A stretch of 19,980 bases of DNA from an uncultured Acinetobacter sp. (GTDB taxonomy: Bacteria > Pseudomonadota > Gammaproteobacteria > Pseudomonadales > Moraxellaceae), in NCBI GenBank assembly GCA_900771065.1, contig CAAGMP010000209.1, positions 1-19,980 on the forward strand, in the 5' to 3' direction. Of the stretch, positions 1 to 7,329 are shown one piece after another. The notes beneath the pieces were generated by a model that ran no database searches, had not been told where the DNA came from, and saw only the letters and a list, made by a program, of their open reading frames with translations. Position numbers and translations under genes: made by a program. Numbering within the stretch: position 1 is the stretch's first letter; every line of letters starts with the position of its first letter.

Positions 1-101
1 GTAAAAATCCACACAAGTTGTTCTTCATAATCTCTTAATGATCTTCTCAATGCTTCGTCAGCATTGAGCCAACGCTATTTTTTCTTCATTGCGTTGGTAT
101 G
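1..101 (-). other. Inferred leader of an rRNA operon (off the left edge)
   Basis: Read on the minus strand, this is the transcribed segment just downstream of a very good promoter at 108-135. It contains two GC-containing hairpins and no coding potential: CCAACGC/GCGTTGG arms at 69-75 and 91-97, and CTCAATGC/GCATTGAG arms at 46-53 and 61-68. Hairpin-rich leaders with this kind of promoter precede 16S rRNA genes. My recollection of Acinetobacter chromosomes places an rrn operon next to tyrS. The 16S gene itself is not in the window, so the call is inference. No canonical boxA was recognised. Confidence 0.5.
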
Positions 102-107
102 AATCGC

Positions 108-135
108 ATTATAGGAGATTTTTTTTTAAGTGCAA
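108..135 (-). promoter_or_regulatory. Strong sigma70 promoter, probably rrn P1
   Basis: On the minus strand the sequence gives TTGCAC (135-130), a 16-bp spacer and a consensus TATAAT (113-108), followed by a GCG discriminator. A 16-bp spacer plus a G/C-rich discriminator is typical of stringently controlled rRNA promoters. The DNA upstream (136-290) is almost pure A/T, as expected of an UP element. It reads leftward, away from oriC. Confidence 0.65.
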
Positions 136-530
136 GTACTAAATTTAAATAATGTTAATATTTGTTTCTTTTTTCTGCAAAAAGCACCATAAAAAATATT
201 AATCGCTCAAAATAAAATCAAAAAAAGAATATTAAATCGTTTTATTTTAAATATTGCACCAAAAAATAGCATTTATAAAATTGAGAGAATAAAAAAGGAA
301 AAGATCTCTCCCAAAATCTCTTCCTTTGAATTGAATCAATATAGACTCACTATGTTATTGTTTTTATTATTCTTTGACTTTAACCCTCTAGACTTTATGT
401 GTTCACTCTAGCGTGCTAGACCAAGAGTAATCCAATCTAAGAAAGAAAATCAAGTAAAATAAGTCAATTTAAGTTATTTTTTTATAATGATTTTTTTGAG
501 ATTATTTATCTAAATAACCAATATAGCCAT
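136..530. other. AT-rich noncoding spacer between tyrS and the inferred rrn promoter
   Basis: There is no convincing ORF here. Positions 136-290 are extremely A/T-rich (a possible UP element or upstream activating region). Two ordered elements stand out: a terminator-like hairpin at 291-326 and a perfect palindrome at 407-420 (TCTAGC-GT-GCTAGA), with further CTCTAG words nearby. A weak plus-strand promoter-like TTGACT occurs near 374. Nothing else is recognised. Confidence 0.5.
291..326 (-). terminator. Orphan terminator-like hairpin, minus strand
   Basis: Arms 295-305 and 316-326 pair at 10 of 11 positions. On the minus strand the hairpin is followed by a run of T (complement of the A run at 291-296). 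It sits about 215 bases past tyrS's own terminator and ahead of the rrn promoter, so it may be a backup terminator or the end of an unseen short transcript. Confidence 0.4.
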
Positions 531-558
531 AAAATAAAAAAGCAGACCGAAGCCTGCT
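531..558 (-). terminator. Rho-independent terminator of tyrS
   Basis: On the minus strand this is AGCAGGC-TTCG-GTCTGCT, a 7-bp stem (one G-T pair) capped by the very stable C(UUCG)G tetraloop, followed by T5-A-T4. It starts about 25 bases past the tyrS stop codon. Confidence 0.85.
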
Positions 559-583
559 TTTAGATTCAATAAGTTAAGTACAA

Positions 584-1798
584 TTAGTCAGTAAAAGTAA
601 CTTTCGCAATGGCTTTTTTACTTGCTTGAACAATTAAAGTGCCATTTTCTTTAACCATAAAACTAGCGTCAACAGTTTGCCAATTGACTTTTACCGCACC
701 ACGCGCAACCGCATCTTTAGCTTGTGCAGCATTTTTCGTCAAACCTGCGGCACGTAATACTGAAACAATGGCGACTTCACCGCCAAATTCAGCACGTGAA
801 ATGGTGACTTCTGGTGTTCCTTCTGGTAATTCGCCTTCAGTGATTAAGTTGCCTGCACCTTTATGTGCATTTGCAGCCGCTTCAGCACCATGAAAACGTT
901 CAACTAACTCAAGTGCAAGAATACGTTTGATTTCTTGTGGATTACGCCCTTCAGCCATTTCTTTCAATAAGCCTTGAATTTCTTCCATAGATTTGAAACT
1001 TAAAAGTTCAAAATAACGTTCAATTAATGAATCAGGCATTGAAAGTACTTTTTGATACATCGCACCCGGTGCATCAAACACACCAATATAGTTGCCTAAA
1101 GATTTAGACATTTTATTGACACCATCTAAACCTTCAAGAATAGGTACCGTAATACACACTTGTGGTTCTTGATCGTAGCGACCTTGCAGTGTACGTCCCA
1201 TCAACAAGTTAAAAGTTTGGTCTGTACCACCAAGTTCGACATCCGCTTGCAACGCAATGGAGTCATAACCTTGCACTAATGGATATAAAAATTCATGAAT
1301 CGCAATCGGCTGATGGTTGTTATAACGCTTGGTGAAATCATCACGTTCTAACATACGTGCAACTGTTTGTTGTGATGCCAATTGAATTAAATCTGCAGCA
1401 GTTTTTTGTGCAAACCATTCTGAGTTAAACACCACTTTGGTTTTGTTTGGATCTAAAATTTTAAACACTTGTTCTTGATATGTTTTTGCATTTTCCAGAA
1501 CTTGTTCACGTGACAATGGCGGACGTGTCGCACTTTTCCCTGTTGGATCACCAATCATGGCAGTATAATCGCCAATTAAGAAAAAGACTTCGTGACCTAA
1601 GTCTTGAAATACTTTTAACTTATTAATTAAAACAGTATGCCCCAAATGTAAATCTGGTGCAGTTGGATCAAATCCTGCTTTAATTTTTAATGGACGATTT
1701 TCTTTTAATTTCTTGAGAAGATCTTCTTCAGAAATGATTTCATGCGTGCCTCGTTGGATGAGCGCAAGTTGTTCTTCAGCTGGCAAGAAATTTGACAT
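584..1798 (-). CDS. tyrS: Tyrosyl-tRNA synthetase (404 aa)
   Basis: It charges tRNA-Tyr with tyrosine in the cytoplasm. The class I Rossmann catalytic core shows the HIGH-type signature HLGH at residues 51-54 and KMSKS at 229-233. The segment GDPTGKS near residue 83 and the tyrosine-pocket region around residues 178-195 are typical. A C-terminal S4-like RNA-binding domain covers about 340-404. The sequence resembles the TyrZ-type branch (HLGHTVLINKL) rather than E. coli TyrS. I chose the ATG at 1798 (MSNFLPAEEQ), as in Acinetobacter homologues I recall. An in-frame ATG 18 bases upstream (1816) would add MYLGFV. Neither start has a strong Shine-Dalgarno. The gene is divergent from anmK, with an 81-bp shared spacer. 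Confidence 0.95.
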   Translation of the reverse strand: MSNFLPAEEQLALIQRGTHEIISEEDLLKKLKENRPLKIKAGFDPTAPDLHLGHTVLINKLKVFQDLGHEVFFLIGDYTAMIGDPTGKSATRPPLSREQVLENAKTYQEQVFKILDPNKTKVVFNSEWFAQKTAADLIQLASQQTVARMLERDDFTKRYNNHQPIAIHEFLYPLVQGYDSIALQADVELGGTDQTFNLLMGRTLQGRYDQEPQVCITVPILEGLDGVNKMSKSLGNYIGVFDAPGAMYQKVLSMPDSLIERYFELLSFKSMEEIQGLLKEMAEGRNPQEIKRILALELVERFHGAEAAANAHKGAGNLITEGELPEGTPEVTISRAEFGGEVAIVSVLRAAGLTKNAAQAKDAVARGAVKVNWQTVDASFMVKENGTLIVQASKKAIAKVTFTD

Positions 1799-1828
1799 CA
1801 CAAAACCCAAATACATCAGTTAGACTAT

Positions 1829-1846
1829 TGGTAGAATATACTACCA
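1829..1846. promoter_or_regulatory. Inverted repeat in the tyrS-anmK divergent spacer
   Basis: TGGTAG-AATATA-CTACCA is an imperfect 18-bp palindrome with perfect 6-bp arms, centred between the divergent starts. The central AT block includes TATACT (1837-1842, plus strand) and TATATT (minus strand), either of which could serve as a -10. Neither has a convincing -35. It is either overlapping divergent promoters or an operator. No regulator is suggested. Confidence 0.35.
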
Positions 1847-1879
1847 CTTTTTCAACAAATTGCAGGCGTTAGAATCATT

Positions 1880-3007
1880 ATGACAACAATCTATATCGGC
1901 GTAATGACAGGCACAAGTATGGATGGGGTCGATATTGTCGCAGCTTCTTTTGATCCATTGAAAATTCATGCCACTTTAACATTGCCATTTGATCCTGATT
2001 TACGTGATGAACTAATGGCGCTGACTTTGCCTGATGACAATGAAATTGATCGGATGGGCAAAGCCGATGTGGCTTTAGCACAAATGATTGGTCATGGCAT
2101 TAATCAACTGATTGAAGAAAATCATTTAGATCGAAAAAAAATTAAAGCAATTGGCTCACACGGACAAACTATTCGTCATCGTCCAGAACATCATTTTACT
2201 TTGCAAATTGGTGATCCACATTTAATTACCGAAATCACGCAAATTCCTGTGGTTTCTGATTTTCGTCGTCGTGATTTAGCCGCAGGTGGACAAGGTGCAC
2301 CTTTAGTTCCAGCTTTTCATCAAGCGATTTTTCAACATGCTGATATTGATCGGGTTATTTTAAATTTAGGTGGTATTGCCAATGTCAGTTTATTGCCCGC
2401 AGGTCAACCCAATGCTGTTTCAGGTTTCGATACGGGTCCTGCCAATATTTTAATGGATGCGTGGTGTGAGCGTTATACGGGACAACCTTATGATGAGAAT
2501 GGCAATTGGGCAGCTTATGGTACACCTATTCGCAGTTTGTTAGATCGATTACAAGCCCATGAATTTTTTTATAAAAAACCACCTAAAAGTACAGGGCGAG
2601 AAGACTTTAATTTAGAATGGTTAGATGAACAAATTGCCGATTGGCGTGCCGATTTAGACTATAACGAAATTGAAGATTTACCTGAAAATATTCAAGCTAC
2701 ATTATTAAAATTGACAACACGCGCCATCAAAAAAGCAATTTATCGTTCAGGTATGCAAGCAGGCGAAGTGTATGTTTGTGGCGGTGGTGCTTATAATTCG
2801 CATTTATTAGAACAATTGCGTTGGCGTTTACGTAAACACGAATGGACTGTTCAAACAACAGATGCTTTAGGTTTAAGTCCAACTTGGGTTGAAGCGACTG
2901 CTTTTGCTTGGTTAGCCATGTGTTTTATACAACAACAAAATGGTAATTTACCCAATGTAACAGGCGCTGTCGGCAAACGCATTTTAGGTAGTATCACGTG
3001 TGTGTAA
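1880..3007 (+). CDS. anmK: Anhydro-N-acetylmuramic acid kinase (375 aa)
   Basis: It phosphorylates 1,6-anhydro-MurNAc, released by lytic transglycosylases and recycled into the cytoplasm, to MurNAc-6-phosphate. The N-terminal phosphate-binding loop reads IGVMTGTSMDGVD (residues 6-18), the hallmark of AnmK. SHGQTIRH (about 93-100), a conserved GGIANVSLL segment, a FDTGPANILMD segment and VCGGGAYN near residue 300 complete the ASKHA-fold kinase. Length matches the family (about 370). The ATG at 1880 follows a weak ribosome site. The gene ends on a terminator shared with erpA. It makes a functional set with the lytic transglycosylase and mpl in this window, but is not in an operon with them. Confidence 0.95.
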   Translation: MTTIYIGVMTGTSMDGVDIVAASFDPLKIHATLTLPFDPDLRDELMALTLPDDNEIDRMGKADVALAQMIGHGINQLIEENHLDRKKIKAIGSHGQTIRHRPEHHFTLQIGDPHLITEITQIPVVSDFRRRDLAAGGQGAPLVPAFHQAIFQHADIDRVILNLGGIANVSLLPAGQPNAVSGFDTGPANILMDAWCERYTGQPYDENGNWAAYGTPIRSLLDRLQAHEFFYKKPPKSTGREDFNLEWLDEQIADWRADLDYNEIEDLPENIQATLLKLTTRAIKKAIYRSGMQAGEVYVCGGGAYNSHLLEQLRWRLRKHEWTVQTTDALGLSPTWVEATAFAWLAMCFIQQQNGNLPNVTGAVGKRILGSITCV

Positions 3008-3035
3008 AAAAAGCCTTCATCAGAAGGCTTGTTTT
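3008..3035. terminator. Bidirectional terminator between anmK and erpA
   Basis: AAGCCTTC-ATCA-GAAGGCTT forms a perfect 8-bp stem with a 4-base loop (3011-3030). The plus strand continues GTTTTAAATT. The minus strand continues with a run of T. It serves both convergent genes. Confidence 0.85.
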
Positions 3036-3369
3036 AAATTGAAAACGAAGAACCACAACCACATGTTGTCGTTGCATTTGGATTTTGCACGACAAAACGT
3101 GAACCTTCTAGGCTCTCTAAATAATCAACGGTTGAACCTACTAAATATTGATAACTTAACGCATCAACCAACATTTTGACATCGCCATTGACAAATTCAG
3201 CATCATCTTCATTTTGGGTTTCTGCAAAATTGAAGCCATATGAAAAACCCGAGCAACCACCACCCGTTACATAAACACGCAGCATTAAATCTTGGTTACC
3301 TTCGCTGTCACGCAATTGGCGTACTTTATTTGCAGCATTATCAGTCAGCACAAGTGCCTGAGCATTCAT
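3034..3369 (-). CDS. erpA: Iron-sulfur cluster insertion protein ErpA (111 aa)
   Basis: This is an A-type carrier that delivers Fe-S clusters to apo-enzymes in the cytoplasm. The three ligand cysteines are present: C39 in TGGGCSGF, and C103 and C105 in the C-terminal TTCGCGSSF. The end CGCGSSFSI is identical to that of E. coli ErpA, which argues for ErpA rather than IscA. I chose the ATG at 3369 (MNAQALVL) because it has a strong Shine-Dalgarno, GAGGA, 7 bases upstream. A longer in-frame reading to 3405 would begin at the predicted transcription start. It converges on anmK. Confidence 0.93.
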   Translation of the reverse strand: MNAQALVLTDNAANKVRQLRDSEGNQDLMLRVYVTGGGCSGFSYGFNFAETQNEDDAEFVNGDVKMLVDALSYQYLVGSTVDYLESLEGSRFVVQNPNATTTCGCGSSFSI

Positions 3370-3405
3370 GTTCGATTCCTCAATACTAGACATTTCAAAA
3401 ATCAC

Positions 3406-3414
3406 ATCATATCA
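3406..3414 (-). promoter_or_regulatory. Extended -10 promoter of erpA with flanking direct repeats
   Basis: On the minus strand TGATATGAT is an extended -10 (TGn plus TATGAT) with no good -35. The predicted start lies near 3399, about 30 bases before the erpA ATG. Two copies of ATCACAT (3401-3407 and 3411-3417, plus strand), spaced exactly 10 bp, overlap it. They could be an operator on one helix face. The regulator is unknown. Confidence 0.45.
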
Positions 3415-3479
3415 CATTCAAAAAATGCGATTGAATGCTTTTCACTAAAAAACCAACCTATTTCATCAAGATTATTTTT

Positions 3480-3507
3480 TTGCTTTATTGTTTGCTTGCT
3501 TTAAAAT
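3480..3507 (+). promoter_or_regulatory. Candidate promoter of yheS
   Basis: TTGCTT (3480-3485), 16-bp spacer, TAAAAT (3502-3507). It lies 32 bases upstream of the yheS ATG. Confidence 0.4.
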
Positions 3508-3539
3508 GAATCATCTTTTGCCAATTTTTTGACGTAGTT

Positions 3540-5459
3540 ATGATTCAACTTGACCAAGTTTCTTTACGCCGAGGTGGACGAGTTTTATTCCAAAAAGCAT
3601 CCATGCAAATTCATCCTAGTTGGAAAGTTGGCTTAACTGGTGTCAACGGTGCAGGAAAATCGACCTTATTTTCAGCTTTGTTAGGGGGTTTAACCCCCGA
3701 TGAAGGCACATTAAAACGCCCAGATGTTTGGACTGTGGCACATATGGCACAAGAAATTAAAGCGTTAGACTTAGCTGCCATCGATTTTGTTTTATCGGGT
3801 GATGAAGAATATTGGTCGATTCAAAAACAACTTGCTCATTCTGAACAATTAAATGATGCACAACTTGCCCAATTACACGGGCGTTTTGATGAAATTCATG
3901 GCTATGCTGCACCTGCAAAAGCTGCCCAATTAATGGCAGGATTAGGTTTTATGGCGCATCAAAATCAAGAATTGGTTTCTAGTTTTTCGGGTGGTTGGCG
4001 AATGCGTTTAAATTTGGCACGGACGTTAATGAGCCGTTCAGATTTATTATTGCTTGATGAACCAACGAACCATTTAGATTTAGATGCCATTTTATGGCTT
4101 GAAGATTGGTTAAAAGCGTATGAAGGAACACTTATTTTAATTTCGCATGATCGTGATTTTTTAGATGCAATTACTGACCATATTTTACATATTGAAAATC
4201 AAATATTAACTTTATATACAGGTAATTATTCTACTTTTGAAACCACACGCAGCGAACGCTTAGCCCAACAACAACAAGCTTATGAAAAGCAACTTGAAAC
4301 ACGCGCGCATTTACAAAAATATATTGACCGTTTTAAAGCGCAAGCCACCAAAGCACGCCAAGCACAAAGCCGAATTAAAATGTTAGAGCGCATGCAATTG
4401 CTTGCTCCTGCACACGTTGATACGCCTTTTACTTTTACCTTTCGTGAACCAACCAAAATGAGTTCACCGTTATTAAGCCTTGAAAATGCAAGTATGGGTT
4501 ATCATGAAAAATTAATTGCAGAAAAAATTAATTTACAAATTACACCAACTTCACGCATTGGTTTATTGGGCATGAATGGTGCAGGTAAATCGACTTTAAT
4601 TAAGTCTTTAGTTGGGCAATTGCCTTTAATGAAAGGTCAACGTAAAGCATCTGAATTACTCAATATTGGTTATTTTGCACAACATCAAATGGATTCATTG
4701 GATGATCAAGCAAGCCCAATGTTACAACTTGCTCGCATTGCCGATCCAAAAATTTCTGAAGCCACTTTACGTGCTTTTTTAGGAAGTTTTGGTTTTTCTG
4801 GCGAACGTATGGACACAGCGTGTGCCACATTTTCAGGTGGCGAACGTGCCCGTTTAGCCTTAGCCCTTATTGTTTGGCTGCGTCCAAATGTACTAATTTT
4901 AGATGAACCAACTAACCATTTAGATTTAGATATGCGTCATGCTTTAACTATGGCATTACAAGATTATGAAGGTGCGGTTGTTTTGGTTTCACATGAACGA
5001 CAATTAATTGCGAGCGTTTGTGATGAATTATTATTGGTTCATGCAGGGCAATGCACTGAATTTTCAGGTGATTTACAAGATTATGCCAAATGGTTACGTG
5101 AAGCACGTCAAATGCAATTATCCACAAATCAAAACCAAACTGTGGATAAGTCTAATCTAAAAGTGGATAAAGAAGCGCAACGCAAATTGGCAGCACAACG
5201 CCGTGATCAAACACGTCCAATCCGTAAATCAATTGAAAAATTGGAAAAAAATATAGAAAAGCAGCAACAACGTTGTGCTGAAATCGAAAATTTACTTGCA
5301 GATACCAGTTTATATGAAAATCATCGTAAAAATGATTTGCTCAAACTGATGGATGAACAAACTCAAGTGAAAACCGAATTGGCTCACTACGAAGATGAAA
5401 TGCTTAATTTGATGATGGAACTCGAAGAGCTAGAAAATTCATTTGAATCTCTTTCTTAA
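3540..5459 (+). CDS. yheS: ABC-F family ATPase, YheS-like (639 aa)
   Basis: This is a soluble protein with two ABC ATPase cassettes and no membrane segments. ABC-F proteins act on the ribosome, typically at the E site. The order is Walker A GVNGAGKST (34-42), signature FSGGW (149-153), Walker B LLLLDEPTNHLD (169-180), H-loop H203, an inter-cassette helical linker (about 235-300), Walker A GMNGAGKST (344-352), FSGGE (431-435), Walker B LILDEPTNHLD (452-462), H485, then a charged linker and a C-terminal coiled coil (about 540-637). Length and sequence track E. coli YheS closely. The linker segment (about residues 527-544) holds a repeated VDK motif and, at DNA level, DnaA-box sequences. The ATG at 3540 lacks a clear Shine-Dalgarno. 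Confidence 0.93.
   Translation: MIQLDQVSLRRGGRVLFQKASMQIHPSWKVGLTGVNGAGKSTLFSALLGGLTPDEGTLKRPDVWTVAHMAQEIKALDLAAIDFVLSGDEEYWSIQKQLAHSEQLNDAQLAQLHGRFDEIHGYAAPAKAAQLMAGLGFMAHQNQELVSSFSGGWRMRLNLARTLMSRSDLLLLDEPTNHLDLDAILWLEDWLKAYEGTLILISHDRDFLDAITDHILHIENQILTLYTGNYSTFETTRSERLAQQQQAYEKQLETRAHLQKYIDRFKAQATKARQAQSRIKMLERMQLLAPAHVDTPFTFTFREPTKMSSPLLSLENASMGYHEKLIAEKINLQITPTSRIGLLGMNGAGKSTLIKSLVGQLPLMKGQRKASELLNIGYFAQHQMDSLDDQASPMLQLARIADPKISEATLRAFLGSFGFSGERMDTACATFSGGERARLALALIVWLRPNVLILDEPTNHLDLDMRHALTMALQDYEGAVVLVSHERQLIASVCDELLLVHAGQCTEFSGDLQDYAKWLREARQMQLSTNQNQTVDKSNLKVDKEAQRKLAAQRRDQTRPIRKSIEKLEKNIEKQQQRCAEIENLLADTSLYENHRKNDLLKLMDEQTQVKTELAHYEDEMLNLMMELEELENSFESLS
5118..5170. repeat. Cluster of DnaA-box sequences inside yheS
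   Basis: TTATCCACA on the plus strand (5118-5126), TGTGGATAA (same box on the minus strand, 5141-5149) and AGTGGATAA (8 of 9 matches, 5162-5170). The perfect boxes face each other, with 23 bp between their left ends. They lie in the poorly conserved linker-coding part of yheS. Function as a DnaA-binding site is inference. Confidence 0.5.
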
Positions 5460-5523
5460 ACCCTTTACATTGTCTTAATGTGCTGTTCACGTTACATCAA
5501 AACAGATTTAAATGGAGAATAAC

Positions 5524-5877
5524 GTGAGTTATTATCATATTTTTCTTGAAGCAAAAGATCATATTAGCACCATCAAACAAACTCGCGATGTTGAGTTATT
5601 CAATGTGCAAGATGTTAAAATGTTGCTACAAAGCATTTTAATGCCTTTTCAACACAAAAAAGCCATTCAAATTGAGCAAGAACAAATTGATTTTGCAGAT
5701 ATTGTTTATTTAAAAATCTTACACACGACCTTGCCAATTCAGCTATTGATTGAACAAGAGCAAAAATTGTTGCCTAGCGATACGGATGTCGTTATTGGAG
5801 CGCAAGAAATTTTTCATGATCGTGAACTCACTCAAGACATCACTCAAGTTTTGTTCGATTTAGCTGAAGCAATCTAA
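5524..5877 (+). CDS. Conserved-looking small protein of unknown function (117 aa)
   Basis: I do not recognise a family. The product is a short, acidic, soluble-looking protein (begins SYYHIFLEAKDH after the start), rich in I, L, Q and E, with no signal peptide, no membrane segment and no cysteines. I chose the GTG at 5524 because GGAG sits 6 bases upstream. An in-frame ATG at 5512 overlaps that ribosome site and has none of its own. It follows yheS by 64 bases on the same strand with no terminator between, so co-transcription is possible. It ends at a shared terminator facing the lytic transglycosylase. The secondary-structure feel (alternating helices and strands) is of a small cytoplasmic alpha/beta protein, but that is a guess. 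Confidence 0.75.
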   Translation: MSYYHIFLEAKDHISTIKQTRDVELFNVQDVKMLLQSILMPFQHKKAIQIEQEQIDFADIVYLKILHTTLPIQLLIEQEQKLLPSDTDVVIGAQEIFHDRELTQDITQVLFDLAEAI

Positions 5878-5887
5878 ATACAAGTAC

Positions 5888-5911
5888 AAAGCCTACTTTC
5901 AAGTAGGCTTT
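5888..5911. terminator. Shared terminator hairpin between convergent genes
   Basis: AAAGCCTAC-TTTCAA-GTAGGCTTT, a perfect 9-bp stem (11 if the loop closes further). T runs outside the stem are weak on both sides, so termination relies on the TTT of the stem and the later GTTTTATT. Confidence 0.65.
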
Positions 5912-5921
5912 GAAGTCTGTT

Positions 5922-7211
5922 TTATTGCAATATTGATTTTGCCATTTCTGTACGGAATAACTGTAAAGTTTGCTGTCCTGCTCGTGCCGTTGGTGTCACG
6001 CCTAAACGCAACTGTTCTTGGCGAATTGCTTGGCGCGTTTTGTCACCAATTAAACCATCAGCTTCACCAATATCATAACCACGACTGAGCAAATAAGTTT
6101 GAATTTCACGACGTTCAGCGCGTGAAATGCCTGCATCATCGGTTGGCCATGCTTGATTAAAACCTGCTTTTTGACCTTGCAAACGATCAGACAAATGTGC
6201 AATCGCTAAAGCATAACTTTCCGCAGCATTATAGCTATAAATGGCATCAAAATTTTTAAAAACTAGAAAAACAGGACCATTTCGTCCCGCAGGCGCCATT
6301 AAACCCGCTTGGCTTGTATTCGATAAATTACCTTGAATGAGCGGTGTACCATCGGCACGTAATACGCCACGATTTGCCCAGCTAGATAAAGATTTTTTGT
6401 TGCGACGACCTTCGCCTGCAATTGAAAAATCAGGTGGTAGCTGAACTTCAAAACCCCACGGTTGACCTGTTTGCCAGCCACTTCTTTTTAAGAAATTTGC
6501 GGTCGATGCCAAAGCATCATCGGTACTGTTAATTAAATCACGGCGACCATCACCATCAAAATCGACAGCCAATTCTTCATAAGTTGACGGCATAAATTGC
6601 GTATGACCAAATGCACCCGCCCATGAGCCTTTTAATTGCGATTCTTCAACATCGCCACGTTGTAATAAACGCATGGTCGCAAAAAATTCACCCCTAAAAT
6701 AATTTTGACGACGCCCTTCACAACTCAGTGTTCCTAACGATTGCAATAATGGATAAGTCCCAAAATTTTGCCCAAAATTACTTTCTACACCCCAAACAGC
6801 GACTACGGTTTCAGCGGGTACGCCGTATTTTGCTGCAACTTGATTGAGTGTTGCTCGATGCTGTTGTAATTTTTGTTGTCCCTGTTGAACACGTTCTTCA
6901 TCCACTAAACCCGATAAATAATCCCAAATAGGTGTTGAAAATTCAGGTTGATAATTGAGTTTTTCTAAAATCGAATAATCTGGGACTAAATTTTGTGTAT
7001 AACGATCATAAGTTGCTGCGCTTACGCCCTTCGCCAATGCTTGTGGACGTAAATCGGCTAAACAGCGTTGAAAGTCATTATTTGTTGTGACATTTTTTAA
7101 AATAGGTGTAGTTGGTTCAACCGTCACCGTTCGACCATTAATAATTAACTCAGCTTGAACTGAAGTCATCGCCATTAAAGACGAACCCAATAAAACAGTC
7201 AAAAAACGCAT
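5922..7211 (-). CDS. Lytic murein transglycosylase, MltB family (429 aa)
   Basis: It cleaves the MurNAc-GlcNAc bond of peptidoglycan, leaving 1,6-anhydro-MurNAc ends, in the periplasm. The N-terminus has a signal peptide (about residues 1-20, hydrophobic core then SVQA before E21). It lacks a lipobox cysteine, so the protein looks soluble rather than a lipoprotein as in E. coli MltB. The SLT-type catalytic domain contains the probable catalytic Glu143 in VWGVESNFG and the conserved GAFGHTQFMPSTY (199-211). A C-terminal peptidoglycan-binding (PG_binding_1) domain lies at about 368-425 (IQTYLLSRGYDIGEADGLIG). This architecture fits the MltB_2 type. The start at 7211 is followed directly by a good signal peptide. 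It supplies anhydro-muropeptides of the kind AnmK and Mpl handle. Confidence 0.9.
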   Translation of the reverse strand: MRFLTVLLGSSLMAMTSVQAELIINGRTVTVEPTTPILKNVTTNNDFQRCLADLRPQALAKGVSAATYDRYTQNLVPDYSILEKLNYQPEFSTPIWDYLSGLVDEERVQQGQQKLQQHRATLNQVAAKYGVPAETVVAVWGVESNFGQNFGTYPLLQSLGTLSCEGRRQNYFRGEFFATMRLLQRGDVEESQLKGSWAGAFGHTQFMPSTYEELAVDFDGDGRRDLINSTDDALASTANFLKRSGWQTGQPWGFEVQLPPDFSIAGEGRRNKKSLSSWANRGVLRADGTPLIQGNLSNTSQAGLMAPAGRNGPVFLVFKNFDAIYSYNAAESYALAIAHLSDRLQGQKAGFNQAWPTDDAGISRAERREIQTYLLSRGYDIGEADGLIGDKTRQAIRQEQLRLGVTPTARAGQQTLQLFRTEMAKSILQ

Positions 7212-7298
7212 GAAAAATCCAGTTTTTTCCTCAAATTATGTCTATAACATAGCATTATCTGAGCAGAAAAACAGAATAGAAAAGTAACTTTAAAATTC

Positions 7299-7324
7299 AA
7301 AAAAGCGGTCAATTTTGACCGCTT
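7299..7324 (-). terminator. Rho-independent terminator of purEK
   Basis: AAGCGGTCAA-TT-TTGACCGCTT is a near-continuous palindrome (7303-7324). On the minus strand GCGGTC/GACCGC is followed by six T. It lies 5 bases past the purK stop. Confidence 0.85.
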
Positions 7325-7329
7325 AATTG

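Noticed and set aside
344..353. GACTCACTAT, resembling the core of a T7 RNA polymerase promoter
   Set aside because: The upstream part is offset by one base and the initiating GGG is missing. No phage genes are near, so a chance match.
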